The position numbers were made by a program, and so were the translations under genes. 64,000 bases of DNA from the NCBI RefSeq assembly GCF_963676685.1, contig NC_092350.1, positions 65,155,674 through 65,219,673 on the forward strand. Reading direction: 5' to 3'. Positions within the stretch are counted from its first letter, which is position 1. Every line of letters begins with the position of its first letter. Shown here piece by piece: positions 33,907-44,519 of the stretch. The DNA is from Mytilus edulis. Lineage: Eukaryota > Mollusca > Bivalvia > Mytilida > Mytilidae. The notes under the pieces were generated by a model. That model was not told where the DNA came from and made no database searches. It was given only the letters and a program-made list of their open reading frames with translations.

Positions 33907-34664
33907 TTAATCAAGATATGAAGCCGACTTAACTGTATCTGTAGTATCCTTTATCTCCAATTCAATGGGATAGATGCGTTCCTCATAGTCACCAAATTTT
34001 GAATTGTTTAGTGAAAGAACGTCATCTATATAGCGGAAATTAGAGTTAAAGGATATTGCTAACTTCTTATCTTTCTTCCTAAGGAGTTCCTGCATGAAGT
34101 CAGCCTCATAATAATAAAGAAACAAGTCGGCAAGTAGAGGGGCACAGTTTGTTCCCATTGGGATTCCGACAGTCTGTTGAAAAACACGTCCTTCGAACGT
34201 TACAAATATGTTGTCAATCAAGAAATCAAGCATCTTGATAATATCGGTTTCAGAGAATTTTTTTTTTGAATCAGAGTCATTCTTTACAAAGTATGATTTA
34301 TCCCTCCCTAAGACAAGATACTTGTATCTACGTTGGCCATTCTTTTTTATGAAGCAAAGTAATACCAACTCTTTCAATTTGTCTTTTAGTTTGGAATGTG
34401 GAATACTTGTGTAAAGAGTAGAAACGTCAAATGTTTTAATACTGTCACAAGATGAAAGAGAGTTAGATTGTATGTACTTGAAAAGATCTTTGGAATTTTT
34501 AAGTATCCACATCTGATTCACGCCACCTCTAGAATAGGCAGTTTCACAATAACTTTGAAGCCCGTCTTTGATTGCTGATAAAATAGATGTTAATAATTTA
34601 AAAAGAGGTTTCGTGGAGCACTTGGAACCGCTAAACATGTAGCTAAACTTTGGTCTACTCCCCC
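33907..34664 (-). pseudogene. RT element, catalytic core
   Basis: Fragment with SGSKCSTKPLFKLLTSIL, DVSTLYTSIPH, LIDNIFVTF, GIPMGTNCAPLLADLFL and FRYIDDVLSLNN: template/primer grip and both catalytic aspartate motifs intact. The upstream continuation is replaced by inserted LINE sequence; the open frame continues into it until 34758 with unrelated residues. Confidence 0.85.
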
Positions 34665-35072
34665 GACTAGCGGAAACTGCAACTTGTGTGGACACTTTGT
34701 TCAAGATACACTTTACCATCAAATTACAATGTGAACAGAACTTCAAACACAAAGACACTTGCTATATAAAAGATTATCAGAAATGACTAGTGACAATTTC
34801 TTATACACACTGCTTTCAAAATCAGACGAGTACGTGTCCTGTTTTCTGCTTGGCAATCACGAAGCTCTATTGGACTTTTTAACACCAGAGCATTGTTTAG
34901 ACGTCCTTAACGAAGGATTTCCCTATCTTACATACTGTAGACTGTAAATACTTTTGAATTCAAAATATTTAGTGACATTAATTCTATTACCTAATTTCAA
35001 AACTTTGTAATTGTACATAATTTATATGCATTTTGTCAATCTCCTTTAGGAGGAAATAAAGTATGATGATGA
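34665..35072 (+). mobile_element. 5'-truncated non-LTR LINE inserted in the RT element
   Basis: Reading the + strand, NCNLCG......H begins a Cys/His motif typical of the end of many non-LTR ORF2 proteins. An in-frame TGA (34732) sits where the last Cys would be, then the frame continues to TAA at 34945. A 3' untranslated segment ends 'GGAGGAAATAAAGTATGATG', a TGA-rich tail. The RT codons on either side (DLPSLY... and ...SGSKCSTKPL) are separated by exactly this block, with a few RT codons lost. Confidence 0.7.
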
Positions 35073-35074
35073 GG

Positions 35075-36104
35075 TATCACATACAGTGATGGAAGATCCA
35101 GTTCTTCATCTTTGGTTGAAATACCAAAGGAACAAAGAACAGACCTATGATTATCCAGGATTTCCTCTTTAGTAAGTGTCGTGAGGATATATGTTGAGTT
35201 TCCAAGAGAATTGTCTATACCTAATTCGTTTATCAAGCAATTAATGTAGTGACTTTTACAGACAAAAAACGATGTTATTTGGGGCTTTGTTTGCGGGGAC
35301 AACAACATATTTATCATGGAGGTCGGATAAGTGTTTAGCAACATTTGGGTCTTTAAAGATTGACGTAGCATGGACATTGATGGACCCATTCAGTTTCTTA
35401 ATTCTGATTTGTATTAACGACTTCACTGCCTTAATCCATTCGAATAGAGTGTCTACGTCTTCCTTTTCACGTTTAGCCCATTGCCTGGCAGAGTCCATCA
35501 AAATTTTAAAGTTGTATTTCCAATTGATGGATTTAGGCTCACGATATTTCGGACCTTTCGATAACACATTTCGTAGATAATTGTTATTAACAATGTTAAG
35601 GTCATCGGTAATAACGTGGCCAGTAGGATTATATGTGAATTGGGAACTAGCACAAGTGCAATCATGAAGTTTAAACTTGAAGTCGTCAATATCGAGATTC
35701 TGCAAAACGCGTTTGTAATTGAAAATTTTAGTTGCAATAGGTTTGGTATAGGTATAAGAAATTATTGGTACAGACTGGTCTTTGAAATAAGGAGTTATTT
35801 TCGATTGAACTAATTTATGATGAAGTATATTGCCTAGTTTGACGCCATCGAGACCTTTGTTGGCAAAGAAAAGATTTAGAAAAGATCTTTTCTCTTTTTC
35901 ATCTTTTCCAATGCGAACTGGCTTGAAAAGTCTGTGACTTGCAATATCCGAAATTATAGCTTGAAGTTTGTATTGGTTTGAAAGAGGGTTTGTAACAGTG
36001 GATTCCAAACATAAATTGAACAGAGAATGAAGTTTTGAAAGGGGTAATGAATAAAGTTTCGTGCGAATGTGATGAATACCTAACGGCTTTTGTATGAATG
36101 ACAC
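35075..36104 (-). pseudogene. RT element, N-terminal region
   Basis: Two overlapping frames (35256-36104 and 35036-35389) give KFKLHDCTCASSQFTYNP, SKGPKYREP, a basic 'WIKAVKSLIQIRIKK', 'KYVVVPANKAPNNIVF', and in the second frame 'LDLPSLY'. The frame switches near 35270. The region precedes the RT fingers in this family; its function is not known to me. Confidence 0.75.
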
Positions 36105-36184
36105 CTAGTCATTAATAGAGACATCATGCAGAGAAGGTGATGTATAATGACAATGACCATGACTGCGTCTACGTCGAGGAGTCG

Positions 36185-36822
36185 AGTTGAAAATATCTAT
36201 CTATAATGAACTTAGCCTAGTAGTTTCAGTGGAAAATATTTTGTAAAAATGTACAAATTTATGAAAATTGTTAAAAATTGACTATAAAGGACAATTACTC
36301 CTTACGGGGTCAATTGACCATTTTCGTCATGTTGACTTATTTGTAGGTCTTACTTTGCTGTACATTATTGATGTTTACAGTTTATCTCTATCTATAATAA
36401 TATTCAAGAAAATACCCAAAAGCTGCAAAATTTTCTTAAAATTACCAATTCAGGGGCAGCAACATAACAACAGGTTGTCTGATTCATCTGAAAATTTCAG
36501 GGCAGATAGATAATGACCTAATAAACAATTTTATTCATGACAGATTTGCTCTTTATGCTTTAATTTCTGAAATATAAGCCAAAATCTTCATTTTTACTCC
36601 TATGTTCTATTTTTATCCATGGCGACCATATTTGTTAGTTGGCAAGGTCACCGGACACATTTGTTATACTAGGTATCCCAATGATGATGGTGGCTAAGTT
36701 TGGTTGATTTTGGCTCAGTAGTTTCAGAGGAGAAGAATTTTGTAAAAGTTACGACGACGGACGACGGACGCCAAGATATAAGAAAAGCTCACTTGACACT
36801 TCGGGCCAGGTGAGCTAAAAAA
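36185..36822 (+). repeat. Repeat ending in a terminal hairpin
   Basis: A long low-complexity body with 'TTTTGGCTCAGTAGTTTCAG', 'GACGACGGACGACGGACGCC' and a last hairpin GCTCACTTG...CAGGTGAGC (36788-36815), followed by TAAAAA. A 5' part at 36195-36260 repeats the 'TAGTAGTTTCAGTGGAAAAT' word, suggesting an internal duplication. I recall similar ends in bivalve DNA but cannot verify. Confidence 0.5.
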
Positions 36823-37584
36823 CGAGAAGCGAGAACGACATCAACAAATGACAACTACTGTTTTATTTCAGGATTTTTTATTATCTAGGACTGTATTTTT
36901 TATTAACAATTGATAACCAAGTTTAATAAAATCATATGTGTGTATAGCAAACATATTAACTTTGGCTTGAAAGACGTCTATTTAATTGCTCTGCTCGGTC
37001 GGAAAAAATGACAAGAATAAAATCCTAAGATTGATCGCGTTCGTTCAACGATCTTATTAAAATTAATATCATACACATAAGTATTACGAAATCAGAGATA
37101 TACATTTTGATTAGATTAGTTCGTCTAATTTACAAATGTAGTATTATCTGTAGTAAATTTACTGACTTCTTTAATAAAGAATTTGAATAAGAATGTGTCC
37201 ATACCACATAAATGCCCCACTCGCACTATCATTTTCCATGTCTAGTGGACCGTGGAATTGAGGGTCAGAACTCTATATTTGGCATTGAAATTAAAAAGAT
37301 CATATGATATAGAATATGTGTACTGAGTTTCAAAAAAAAATATATCTGTACATTAACTTCACTTATTTACAAGTATAGAGATGTGATTTTTTTTCTGAGA
37401 CAAGTGCTTGTGACAATCCAAAAGAACTTGCAGTCATTCGATATTCAGTACTTCAGTACTTTGATTGTTTGAAAACGAGGTAAAAATACCCTGCCACATT
37501 CGGTATGTGTTTTTGTTAGACCTTTTTTTTCCTTCTGTTTTGTATCGATCTCATACGTTAAGCCCTTTTCTACTGATTTGTATA
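36823..37584. other. No gene recognised
   Basis: AT-rich intergenic DNA. Confidence 0.5.
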
Positions 37585-37945
37585 GTTTGTTCTTATGCTG
37601 TAACAAAACTGTCCCGGCTGTTTACAAGCATGTTAAACGCCACAATATATTGTATGTGCCTGCTCCAACTCAGGAGCATGTAGTTCAATGGTTTTCGTTT
37701 GTTGATGTCTTTTATATGTGTTTTTCGTAATTCATGTTGTTTTAAAATAGGCTGTTTGTTTTCTCAATTGAACTGTTTCATATTTTTCAATTCATGGACT
37801 ATTGTAGCCGACAATACCGTATGTTTTTTTCTCATTGTTGAAGATTATATGGTTGCCTATATATAATTGCTTACATCCACTACATTTGAACTTTGTTGGA
37901 TAGTTGACTCATTTGCATTAATACCAAATCTCCTTATTAAAAGTT
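37585..37945 (-). repeat. Dispersed repeat R1, diverged
   Basis: 'CATGTTAAACGCCACAATAT', 'CAATTGAACTGTTTCATA' and 'TTTGCATTAATACCAAATCTCC' follow the reversed R1 order. Confidence 0.5.
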
Positions 37946-38269
37946 GAGGGGTGCTCCTTATTAAAAGTTGAGGGGTATGTGTGTTCTTTGGAAACTTTCA
38001 ATGTTTTTCTCCCGGGTCACCCAGTTTGAATAGAATATTATAATAATATAGGTAAGCTCTGGATGTCTTTTTGAGTATTGCATACGGTGATTTGGGGATG
38101 TCTTCATGCCATGCATGGTCCCATTACTTTATATAGACAGCTTATCAGTCAACCTGATCTATCAAGTAGCTCTCCTCGCCTTTTGTATAGTCAGACGAAA
38201 AACAAGATATAAACTGACTTAGCTTGGTATATACATGTTTATTTAATATACTCATAAATATAAAAAAGA

Positions 38270-38585
38270 AGATGTGGTATGATTGTCAATGAGACAACTC
38301 TCCACAAGAGACCAACATAACACAAAAATTATCAACTATAGGTCATCGTACGGCCTTCAACAATGAGCAAAGCCCATACCGCATAGTCAGATATAAAAGG
38401 CCCCGAAATGACAATGTAAAACAATTCAAACAAGAAAACTAGCTTATTATTTATGCACAAAAATTGAACGAAAAACAAAAATATAACACATAAACAAACG
38501 ACAACCACTGAATTACAGGCTCCTGACTTGGGACAGGCACATACATTTTGAATGTGGCGGGGTTAAACATGTAAGCGGGATCCCA
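38270..38585 (+). repeat. Dispersed repeat R1, well preserved
   Basis: Starts 'GAAGATGTGGTATGATTGTC' and ends 'GGTTAAACATG'. It has the full R1 order with few changes, making it the best reference copy in the window. Confidence 0.75.
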
Positions 38586-38731
38586 AATTCAAGTCGAATT
38601 GATATTTTAAAACAACATAAAAGTTAAAAAGTGTAAAAAAAAAATTGTTTTAATAAATGTTGAAAATATTATTGTGTTTTTGAGTGGAAAACTACTTAAA
38701 ATTGTAGAAATATTCAAAAGTAAATAAATTT

Positions 38732-39180
38732 AGATCGTGGTGAGGTCGCGGTATGAGCGGCATGAAAATGTTAATTTTCGTTGCTTTCACGATGCTACTA
38801 CGTCCTAATTACGCTTCTACAACGATCCCGCTACGATTAAACCTCGTTCTCACCGCGCTTATTCTGCGACCTAACTAAGCTTATAAAGATCTTTCTACGC
38901 TCTTCACGTTCTCACTACGACCATGCCACGAGTTATCCGATTGCAACACGATCTTACTGCGATTATAGCACGTTCTTACCACGACTATACTACGTTCATA
39001 CCGCGATCTTACTACGTTCTCAGCAATACCGTCAATATCGTGTTTCATATCAATATAGTTCCATTCCTTCTGTTTCTGATTAAAACGGAGATTTCTCGGA
39101 AACAATACAGTCATGCCACCAAAATCTATAAGAACACGTGGGCGTGGTGGTAGGGGTTGATGTAGAGGCAGAGGGAGCAA
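38732..39180 (+). mobile_element. Second foldback fragment with ACG array and MPPK remnant
   Basis: The array of CNRCGNTCWTA words at 38738-39030 matches 27105-27415 and 27880-28165 almost word for word. At 39114 it reaches MPPKSIRTRGRGGRG, then a stop. Only one half of the foldback is present and the right terminus is missing. Confidence 0.65.
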
Positions 39181-39394
39181 GGTATGAACGCCATACTAAA
39201 CCCCAAATAGTACACAAGAAACTAAAATTAAAAATAGTAAAAGACTAACAAAGGCCAGAGGCTCCTGAATTGGGACAGGCGCAAAAATAGTGGGGTTAAA
39301 CATGTTTGTGAGATTTCAACCCTCCCCCTATATCTCTAGCCAATGAATACATACGGAGGGTCTTCAACGAGGAACTAGACCATTGATCCTCATT

Positions 39395-39470
39395 ATACAA
39401 AAGTAACATAGGTTAGTGCATCGGACTATACAAAAACATAAGTTCCTGGTTCGATCACCGTTCCGGTGAG
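39395..39470 (+). other. tRNA-like segment
   Basis: 'GGTTAGTGCATCGGACTA' (D-arm/box A like) and 'CTGGTTCGATCACCG' (box B like) with about tRNA spacing. It has no clear acceptor stem, so it is a tRNA pseudogene or a SINE head rather than a working tRNA. Confidence 0.35.
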
Positions 39471-40030
39471 AAAATTTCCAATCCACTATTAATAAATATG
39501 TTTAAACTAACAATAGCCATACACTTGACTTTGTGGATTACATTATTTTTTTCATCATCCTACATATGTCTTTTGATATTGTTCATACATGTAAATACTA
39601 AAAGTCTTACACTGTATCTATATATTTTGCTCCGAGACCAGAACATAATAAAATAGATAAATTAAAACTTGCGCTTTAGATTAAAAAAAAGGTGTGAAAG
39701 ATTTTGTATCATTTTTTCCACTTCTTCTGGAGTCCTTGAGCTCTTCCCTCGCCAACAATATATAGTTTGCTTTATTTGTAAAAGGACTAGTTACGCTACA
39801 ATATTATCATCTTAGATTAATCTCTCCAAACTTAAAAGTAAAGATCACGCACCCTTATTGTTTAGATTGATAAAGACTTTTGCATCCGTCGACATTATCT
39901 TCGATTAAAGTAGTATTGATCTGACAACCGCTGTGCATGTATACGTTAACGACCTTTAAATGAATGACAAATGACAACATTGTCATTTTTTTAATGACAA
40001 TTAAACTGTGTTGGAAAGATAACATAAATA

Positions 40031-40390
40031 CACTTTCGTTTTTCGTTTTTTGTTTTTGTGAAATCAAAAATGAAAAATGAAAACACTTTCATTTTTCGAT
40101 TTGAGTTTTTGAGAAATCAAAATTGAAAAATGAAAATACTTTTGTTTTCCGTTTTTTGTTTGTGAAATCAAAAACGAAAACACTTTTGTTTTTCATTTTG
40201 GTTTTTAAGAAATCAAAAACGAAAAATGAAAACACTTTTGTTTTTCATTTTGGTTTTTAAGAAATCAAAAACGAAAAATGAAAACAATTTCGTTTTTCAT
40301 TTTTGTTTTTATGAAATCAAAAATGAAAAATGAAAACACTTTCGTTTTTTTGTTTTTTTGTTTTTGATATTTCAAAACGAAAAACGAATG
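40031..40390. repeat. Tandem array of palindromic ~53-bp units
   Basis: Starts of 'CACTTT' at 40031, 40084, 40181, 40233 and 40338, with variants (ACTTTT, CAATTT) near 40138 and 40285, give spacings of 44-54 bp. Each unit contains T-rich and complementary A-rich halves (TTTTTCATTTTTG... / ...AAATCAAAAATG), so each can fold back on itself. Confidence 0.85.
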
Positions 40391-41190
40391 GACGCAGATA
40401 TACACGTATCCACATTTGACCTGTTGTTCAGATCAGAAGTTCTTGTTTTTAACTTCAGGGAACTAGTACGCTCTAATATGCAAATAAAGGTATGTTGATT
40501 TTTACAGCACAAGTCAGGATAAGGTACAGTTTTGACATTAAATAACTGCCACTTTATTTGAACACAAAAACAAAGACGAAGAAGCTATCAATGCTTGAAA
40601 TTGCAGAATTTAACATAGAAAGCAATGGGGCTATGAATTAGTGGTTTTACACCTATTAATGATAATTTCTACCCAGTTTTGTATTTTTAGAATCAATTAT
40701 TGCAGTCGGTCAAAATCTAGTCGTTATAATTGTGATCCATGGATTTTGAACGATAACTGAAGTTGATAACACAACTTTGGTACTTTTTTGTCGAAATCTT
40801 GGTGATATATAACCATGTTTCCAAGTCTGACAAACTTAGTGTGTGCTAGCTTTCTGAGACAAACCAAGGATCTTGTTGAAAACTGTTTCTACAAAACACG
40901 TACCGACACATGGTAGCAATCTGAATAAAATATCAATAGCAGTTATCGTCCTTTAATGTGGATATTTGCAATTTTCTCAATAATTTATTAAATAAAACAT
41001 GTTTCGACAATTATATCTAAAAAAGTACATAGAATGATGAAAAACCATCATGCAAATGATAGCAGAATATCATAAACATCCTTCTGTAAGATAAAACTGC
41101 AAGAAGTCATTTGTAAAAATACCAAAGCATACAACATTTTGGTTGAGATTTAAAGTTTCATGTCAAAAAACAAATAAACTTGCTCCTCAC
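40391..41190. other. No gene recognised
   Basis: AT-rich, nothing identified. Confidence 0.5.
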
Positions 41191-41328
41191 CTCATGAAGT
41201 TTAACTGAAGGTGAAGGTGTAGCCCTTGTTTGATGCTGGTAGACAATGGTGTTCTCCTGGATATACTGTGACTTTTCACAGCGGAGTAGAACATAAGCAT
41301 TGCTTCTGCCAGTCATCATAGAAGTGGA
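41191..41328 (-). CDS. Possible exon, USP-like C-terminal motif
   Basis: On the - strand a 46-codon block without stops lies between an acceptor (ggacttag) and a donor (CATGAG|gtgagg). The peptide begins STSMMTGRSNAYVLL; 'S-x-AYVLLY'-like strings mark the end of the catalytic domain of ubiquitin-specific proteases, but the match is short and the Tyr after LL is missing. No neighbouring exon was found. It may be a processed or orphan exon. Confidence 0.3.
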
Positions 41329-41394
41329 CTAAGTCCTATTGAGTTGTAAACTGCCTAGGAGGATGTCTAAAGAAAGGTAATATATAATGGTAAG

Positions 41395-41865
41395 TAAGAA
41401 CGAGAGAGTGAGTGAATGAGCTGGGTAATGAGACAACGATCTGGAGAGAGTGAGACAATGAGCTGGAGACAGTGAGTGAATGAGTGAGCGAGAGAGAGGG
41501 AGCGAAAGAACGAGAGAGAGAGAGTGAAAAAACGAGAGAGCGAGAGAGTGTGTGAATGAGCAAGAGAGAGAGAGAGTAAATGAGTAAGAGAGAGTAAATG
41601 AGCGAGAGAGAGTGAGATAGAAAGTGAGAGAGAGTGAGTGACAGAAAGAGTGTATGAGCGAGTGATGGAGTGACAGATACAGGGAAAGAGTGGGCGTGAG
41701 TGAGTGATGGAGTGACAGATACAGGGAAAGAGTGGGCGTGAGTGAGTGATGGAGTGACAGATACAGGGAAAGAGTGGGCGTGAGTGAGTAAGTGAGCAAG
41801 AACCAACGAGTGAGCTAGATAGAGATAGAGTGAGCAAGAGAGAGAGAGGGATAGGAGGGATGTCA
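41395..41865. repeat. GA-rich low-complexity tract with 42-bp tandem repeat
   Basis: Purine-rich GAGA/GTGAGTGA sequence. Between about 41655 and 41785 a 42-bp unit (core GGAGTGACAGATACAGGG) is repeated three times almost exactly. All three long - strand frames here are artefacts of composition. Confidence 0.85.
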
Positions 41866-42337
41866 GAAATCATGTTACATTATTTATCTTATGTAACAAA
41901 TATGCTAGTGTCAAATCACAGCCTTCAAATTGTTACACTAAGGTAGTTTACCCTTTTTTTGGACATTCAGCATGCACACAGTTAAGATTTTAGCAAAGAA
42001 TTAAAAAAAACTTAATAGTGCATGTCTTAGTAGAGACAACATTTAATTGAAGTAAAAGCTTTAAAAATATCACCAAACGAGGATTACACGCTTTAATTGT
42101 AAGTCATTCGTTCTGTTGGTTGATATAGTTTAACATTTTGTCCGAGTTGATGGAATTCTCCCGTTTTAAATTTACCTTTGCATTTTCGAGTTCAGGTAGC
42201 GGGCTAATTGTAATAACAATAGAATAAGAAGTTTCGTTAGTATTTAAAGTCGTGCGTGCACGAGAAAAGTTATCGACAAGGGTGGAATCCAACTTACGAG
42301 TATTGTATACGTGTATTTGTGTATAGGAAGAGTTATA

Positions 42338-42568
42338 ATGTCCGACAGAGATGTACCCATACCAAGTAAGGAGTCCGTTGAACCAAATAGAAATTCCGAC
42401 GAAGACGTTAGTAATGCTGATTTGTTTTCCTTGTTCAAGACTTACATGAACAGCAAGTTGGCAGGTATCGAGAGAAACTTGGACGACAAAACTCACAGTC
42501 TGGCAAAAAAGGTAAAAAAGGTTGAGACCACGTTTCGTTTCAAAGGTAATCAGATACAGTTGAGTTAA
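42338..42568 (+). CDS. DIRS-like gag-like ORF1 (truncated)
   Basis: ATG at 42338, acidic then lysine-rich: 'SDRDVPIPSKESVEPNRNSDE' style start and 'NMNSKLAGIERNL'-like helix. Stop at 42566. The RT follows within about 180 bp. Original ORF1 proteins are longer, so this one is probably cut short by a mutation. Confidence 0.5.
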   Translation: MSDRDVPIPSKESVEPNRNSDEDVSNADLFSLFKTYMNSKLAGIERNLDDKTHSLAKKVKKVETTFRFKGNQIQLS

Positions 42569-42739
42569 ATTCCGACATAATAGACAGTATTGACAGAGCC
42601 GTAGAGTATATTGACAGTAAAAGGCCCGCTAGAGCTACGAAGCTTCTTAATGATCTTGTTATTTTAGGGTCAGCTGAGGTAGTTTCCGTTAGACCACATG
42701 TTATAAATCCGTCAACGGTATCTGTCAGTTCGAAGGGTA

Positions 42740-43190
42740 AAGAAAGGTTTAAATTGGATTTAGTTTTGAGAAGAATAAAGTTTGAAGATTTGAAAACAGT
42801 TAGTCAATATATTAAGTCTGAAAGTTTTGGTTTCATTTTTTATTTAAAGTCGGGTTATCATCACGTAGACGTCATCCATGCACACAGACAGTATTTATGT
42901 TTTCAATGGAAAAACAAGTTTTATGTTTTTACGGTACTTCCATTTGGCCTGAAAACAAGCGGTTGTATATTTACTAAAGTTATAAGACCGTTGGTTAAAA
43001 ATTGGCAAAAAGCATGAAAGTAGTTGTTTATTTAGACGACGGGTTCTGTGTAGCTGAAACGTCTGATATATGTACTTTACATTCTCAAAAAGTGAAAACC
43101 TAATTAATTCGGGGTTTGTATCTTAAGTGCAACTGGAACCCATCGCAATATTTAGACTGGTAAGGTTTTCACTAGGATTTGAAATTGGGA
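42740..43190 (+). pseudogene. DIRS-like reverse transcriptase fragment
   Basis: 'FYLKSGYHHVDVIHAHRQY' (motif A region; Lys replaces the usual Asp-Leu wording), 'FYVFTVLPFGLKTSG' (motif B) and 'FTKVIRPLVK' are typical of DIRS RT. Motif C 'VVYLDDGF' appears at about 43020-43043 after a frame change past the stop at 43015. Frames are broken beyond 43100. Confidence 0.75.
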
Positions 43191-43372
43191 AAACTTTCAG
43201 TTCCAGACAAAAAATAAGTGATATTGTTCAGTTATGCAATTTATTACAAACAGATTCACGAGTTAAATCAAAGATTTAACTGGATTTTGCGGTATGATTA
43301 TATCATTGAAGCCTGCTATTGGCAGTGTCACACAGATTATGACAAGAAATATTTTCTCGGTGATCAATCAAC

Positions 43373-43900
43373 GTGGGCATTAGGATCATGCAATTTGTAA
43401 ATATTTTTACTTTTCCAGATTGTATTGAAGAGTTGGGATTTTGGCAAGAGAAGATTTTGTTGCTAAAACCTTCTGACTTATTTAATATTTATTCAGCTTT
43501 TCATGTATTTACAGATGCGAGTGACACAGGCGCGGGTGGCTTTGTCTCAGATACAGCTTATATTTTTCACAAGATGTGGCTAAATCATGAGAAATTTAGA
43601 AGCTCCAGATGGAGGGAGATTAAAGCGATACAAATATGCTTAAAATCTTTTAATAAAGTACTTAGAAATAGTACGGTTACAGTACACACAGAAATGCTGT
43701 AAGTATAGGGCGGAAAGGCAGTTAGGTGCCCGAGTTACAGAACTTAGACATTGTTGATATTTGTGTTTTTACACAACATTTCTTTACACGTACTTTGGAT
43801 CCCTCGGGATCAAAACGAAAAAGCTGATTAATTAAGAAGAATAGTAGATGCAGATGATTTTTTTAAATTTCATAATAGTTTTGATAGATTTGATACTGAA
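43373..43900 (+). pseudogene. DIRS-like RNase H region
   Basis: 'VFTDASDTGAGGFV' carries the catalytic Asp, then 'SSRWREIKAIQICLKSF' the Glu. After a stop the reading resumes with 'WIPRDQNEKAD' and 'IVDADDFFKFHN', the end of the RNase H part and the linker. Confidence 0.75.
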
Positions 43901-43979
43901 AACGCAAAACTAAAAGATTTAGTTCTATTTATTGGAAACCTGGTACATCAGCTGTAGATGCTTTTACATGTTATTGGTC

Positions 43980-44235
43980 TTGTGAAAACAACTAGTTAGT
44001 ACCTCCAGTTTCGCTAGCATTTAAGACAATTAACCATTTAGTTAAGTGCTGAGCAAAAAGCACTTTAATTGTCCCTAGATGGCCTTCAGCACCATTTTGT
44101 CCATTACTGTTTAACGAGAATTTATGTTACAAGGAATACGTGGAATACGTATTAAAATTTCATGTGAGCGATATAATTTTTGTACCTGGACATAACTTGA
44201 ATTCAATATTTGCAAACGGGAAATTTTCCGGTACA
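43980..44235 (+). pseudogene. DIRS-like linker coding remnant
   Basis: 'TLIVPRWPSAPFCPLL' and 'FVPGHNLNSIFANG' occur in one frame; similar strings follow RNase H in DIRS polyproteins. Broken by stops upstream. Confidence 0.6.
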
Positions 44236-44287
44236 GTTCTAGCAGTAAAACTAAATGGTAATGTTTAACAACTTTTTTGTAGAAAAC

Positions 44288-44490
44288 ATTCGTCACTGGA
44301 AATGGTATAATTTGGTCATTGGACTACATGACGGTGTATGTTTATACAGATATACTTGTCACCGGACCTACATTGGTAGTGTACTCGGTCACTGGACCTG
44401 AGATGTATTTTATTTGGTCATTGGACCTTTTTTGTGTTCACCACTGGGTGATATTTGGTCACTGTGCCACATCTGGCCATTAGAGGTAAT
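44288..44490 (+). repeat. Degenerate GGTCAYTGGACC repeats
   Basis: The word GGTCA(C/T)TGGACC or close variants recurs at about 44291, 44314, 44358, 44387, 44415, 44457 and 44474, separated by 15-45 bp, between the RNase H linker and the recombinase. Confidence 0.7.
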
Positions 44491-44519
44491 TATATTTATA
44501 TATTTAAGTTGATTCAATG

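Larger units (their letters stand above)
33256..36190 (-). mobile_element. Endonuclease-less Penelope-like RT element, broken
   Basis: Runs from a proline/arginine/histidine-rich N-terminus near 36190 to the 3' untranslated end at 33256. The RT has Penelope-style motifs: 'DVSTLYTSIPH' (motif A), 'GIPMGTNCAPLLADLFL' (motif B) and 'YIDDVLS' (motif C), then a C-terminal block ending at 33559. There is no GIY-YIG domain. It is disrupted by an in-frame TAG near 36107, a frameshift around 35260-35390, a LINE insertion (34665-35072) and a frame change near 33890. Its 3' untranslated region (33256-33558) is the part repeated at 18679, 23160, 54520, 55626 and elsewhere. Confidence 0.85.

Noticed and set aside
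36788-36815. Helitron 3' end
   Set aside because: The hairpin is directly at the end and no CTRR spacing or Rep/helicase is present; kept only as an unclassified repeat.
39395-39470. Functional tRNA
   Set aside because: No acceptor stem and imperfect box B.
40031-40390. CRISPR-like array
   Set aside because: Units are contiguous with no unique spacers, and the DNA is from an animal.
41329-41873. Three long - strand frames rich in Ser/Leu/His
   Set aside because: They overlap in all frames of a GAGA/GTGAGTGA tract; composition artefact.
42104-42496. 130-codon - strand frame in DIRS-like element
   Set aside because: Antisense to the gag-like ORF, no motif.
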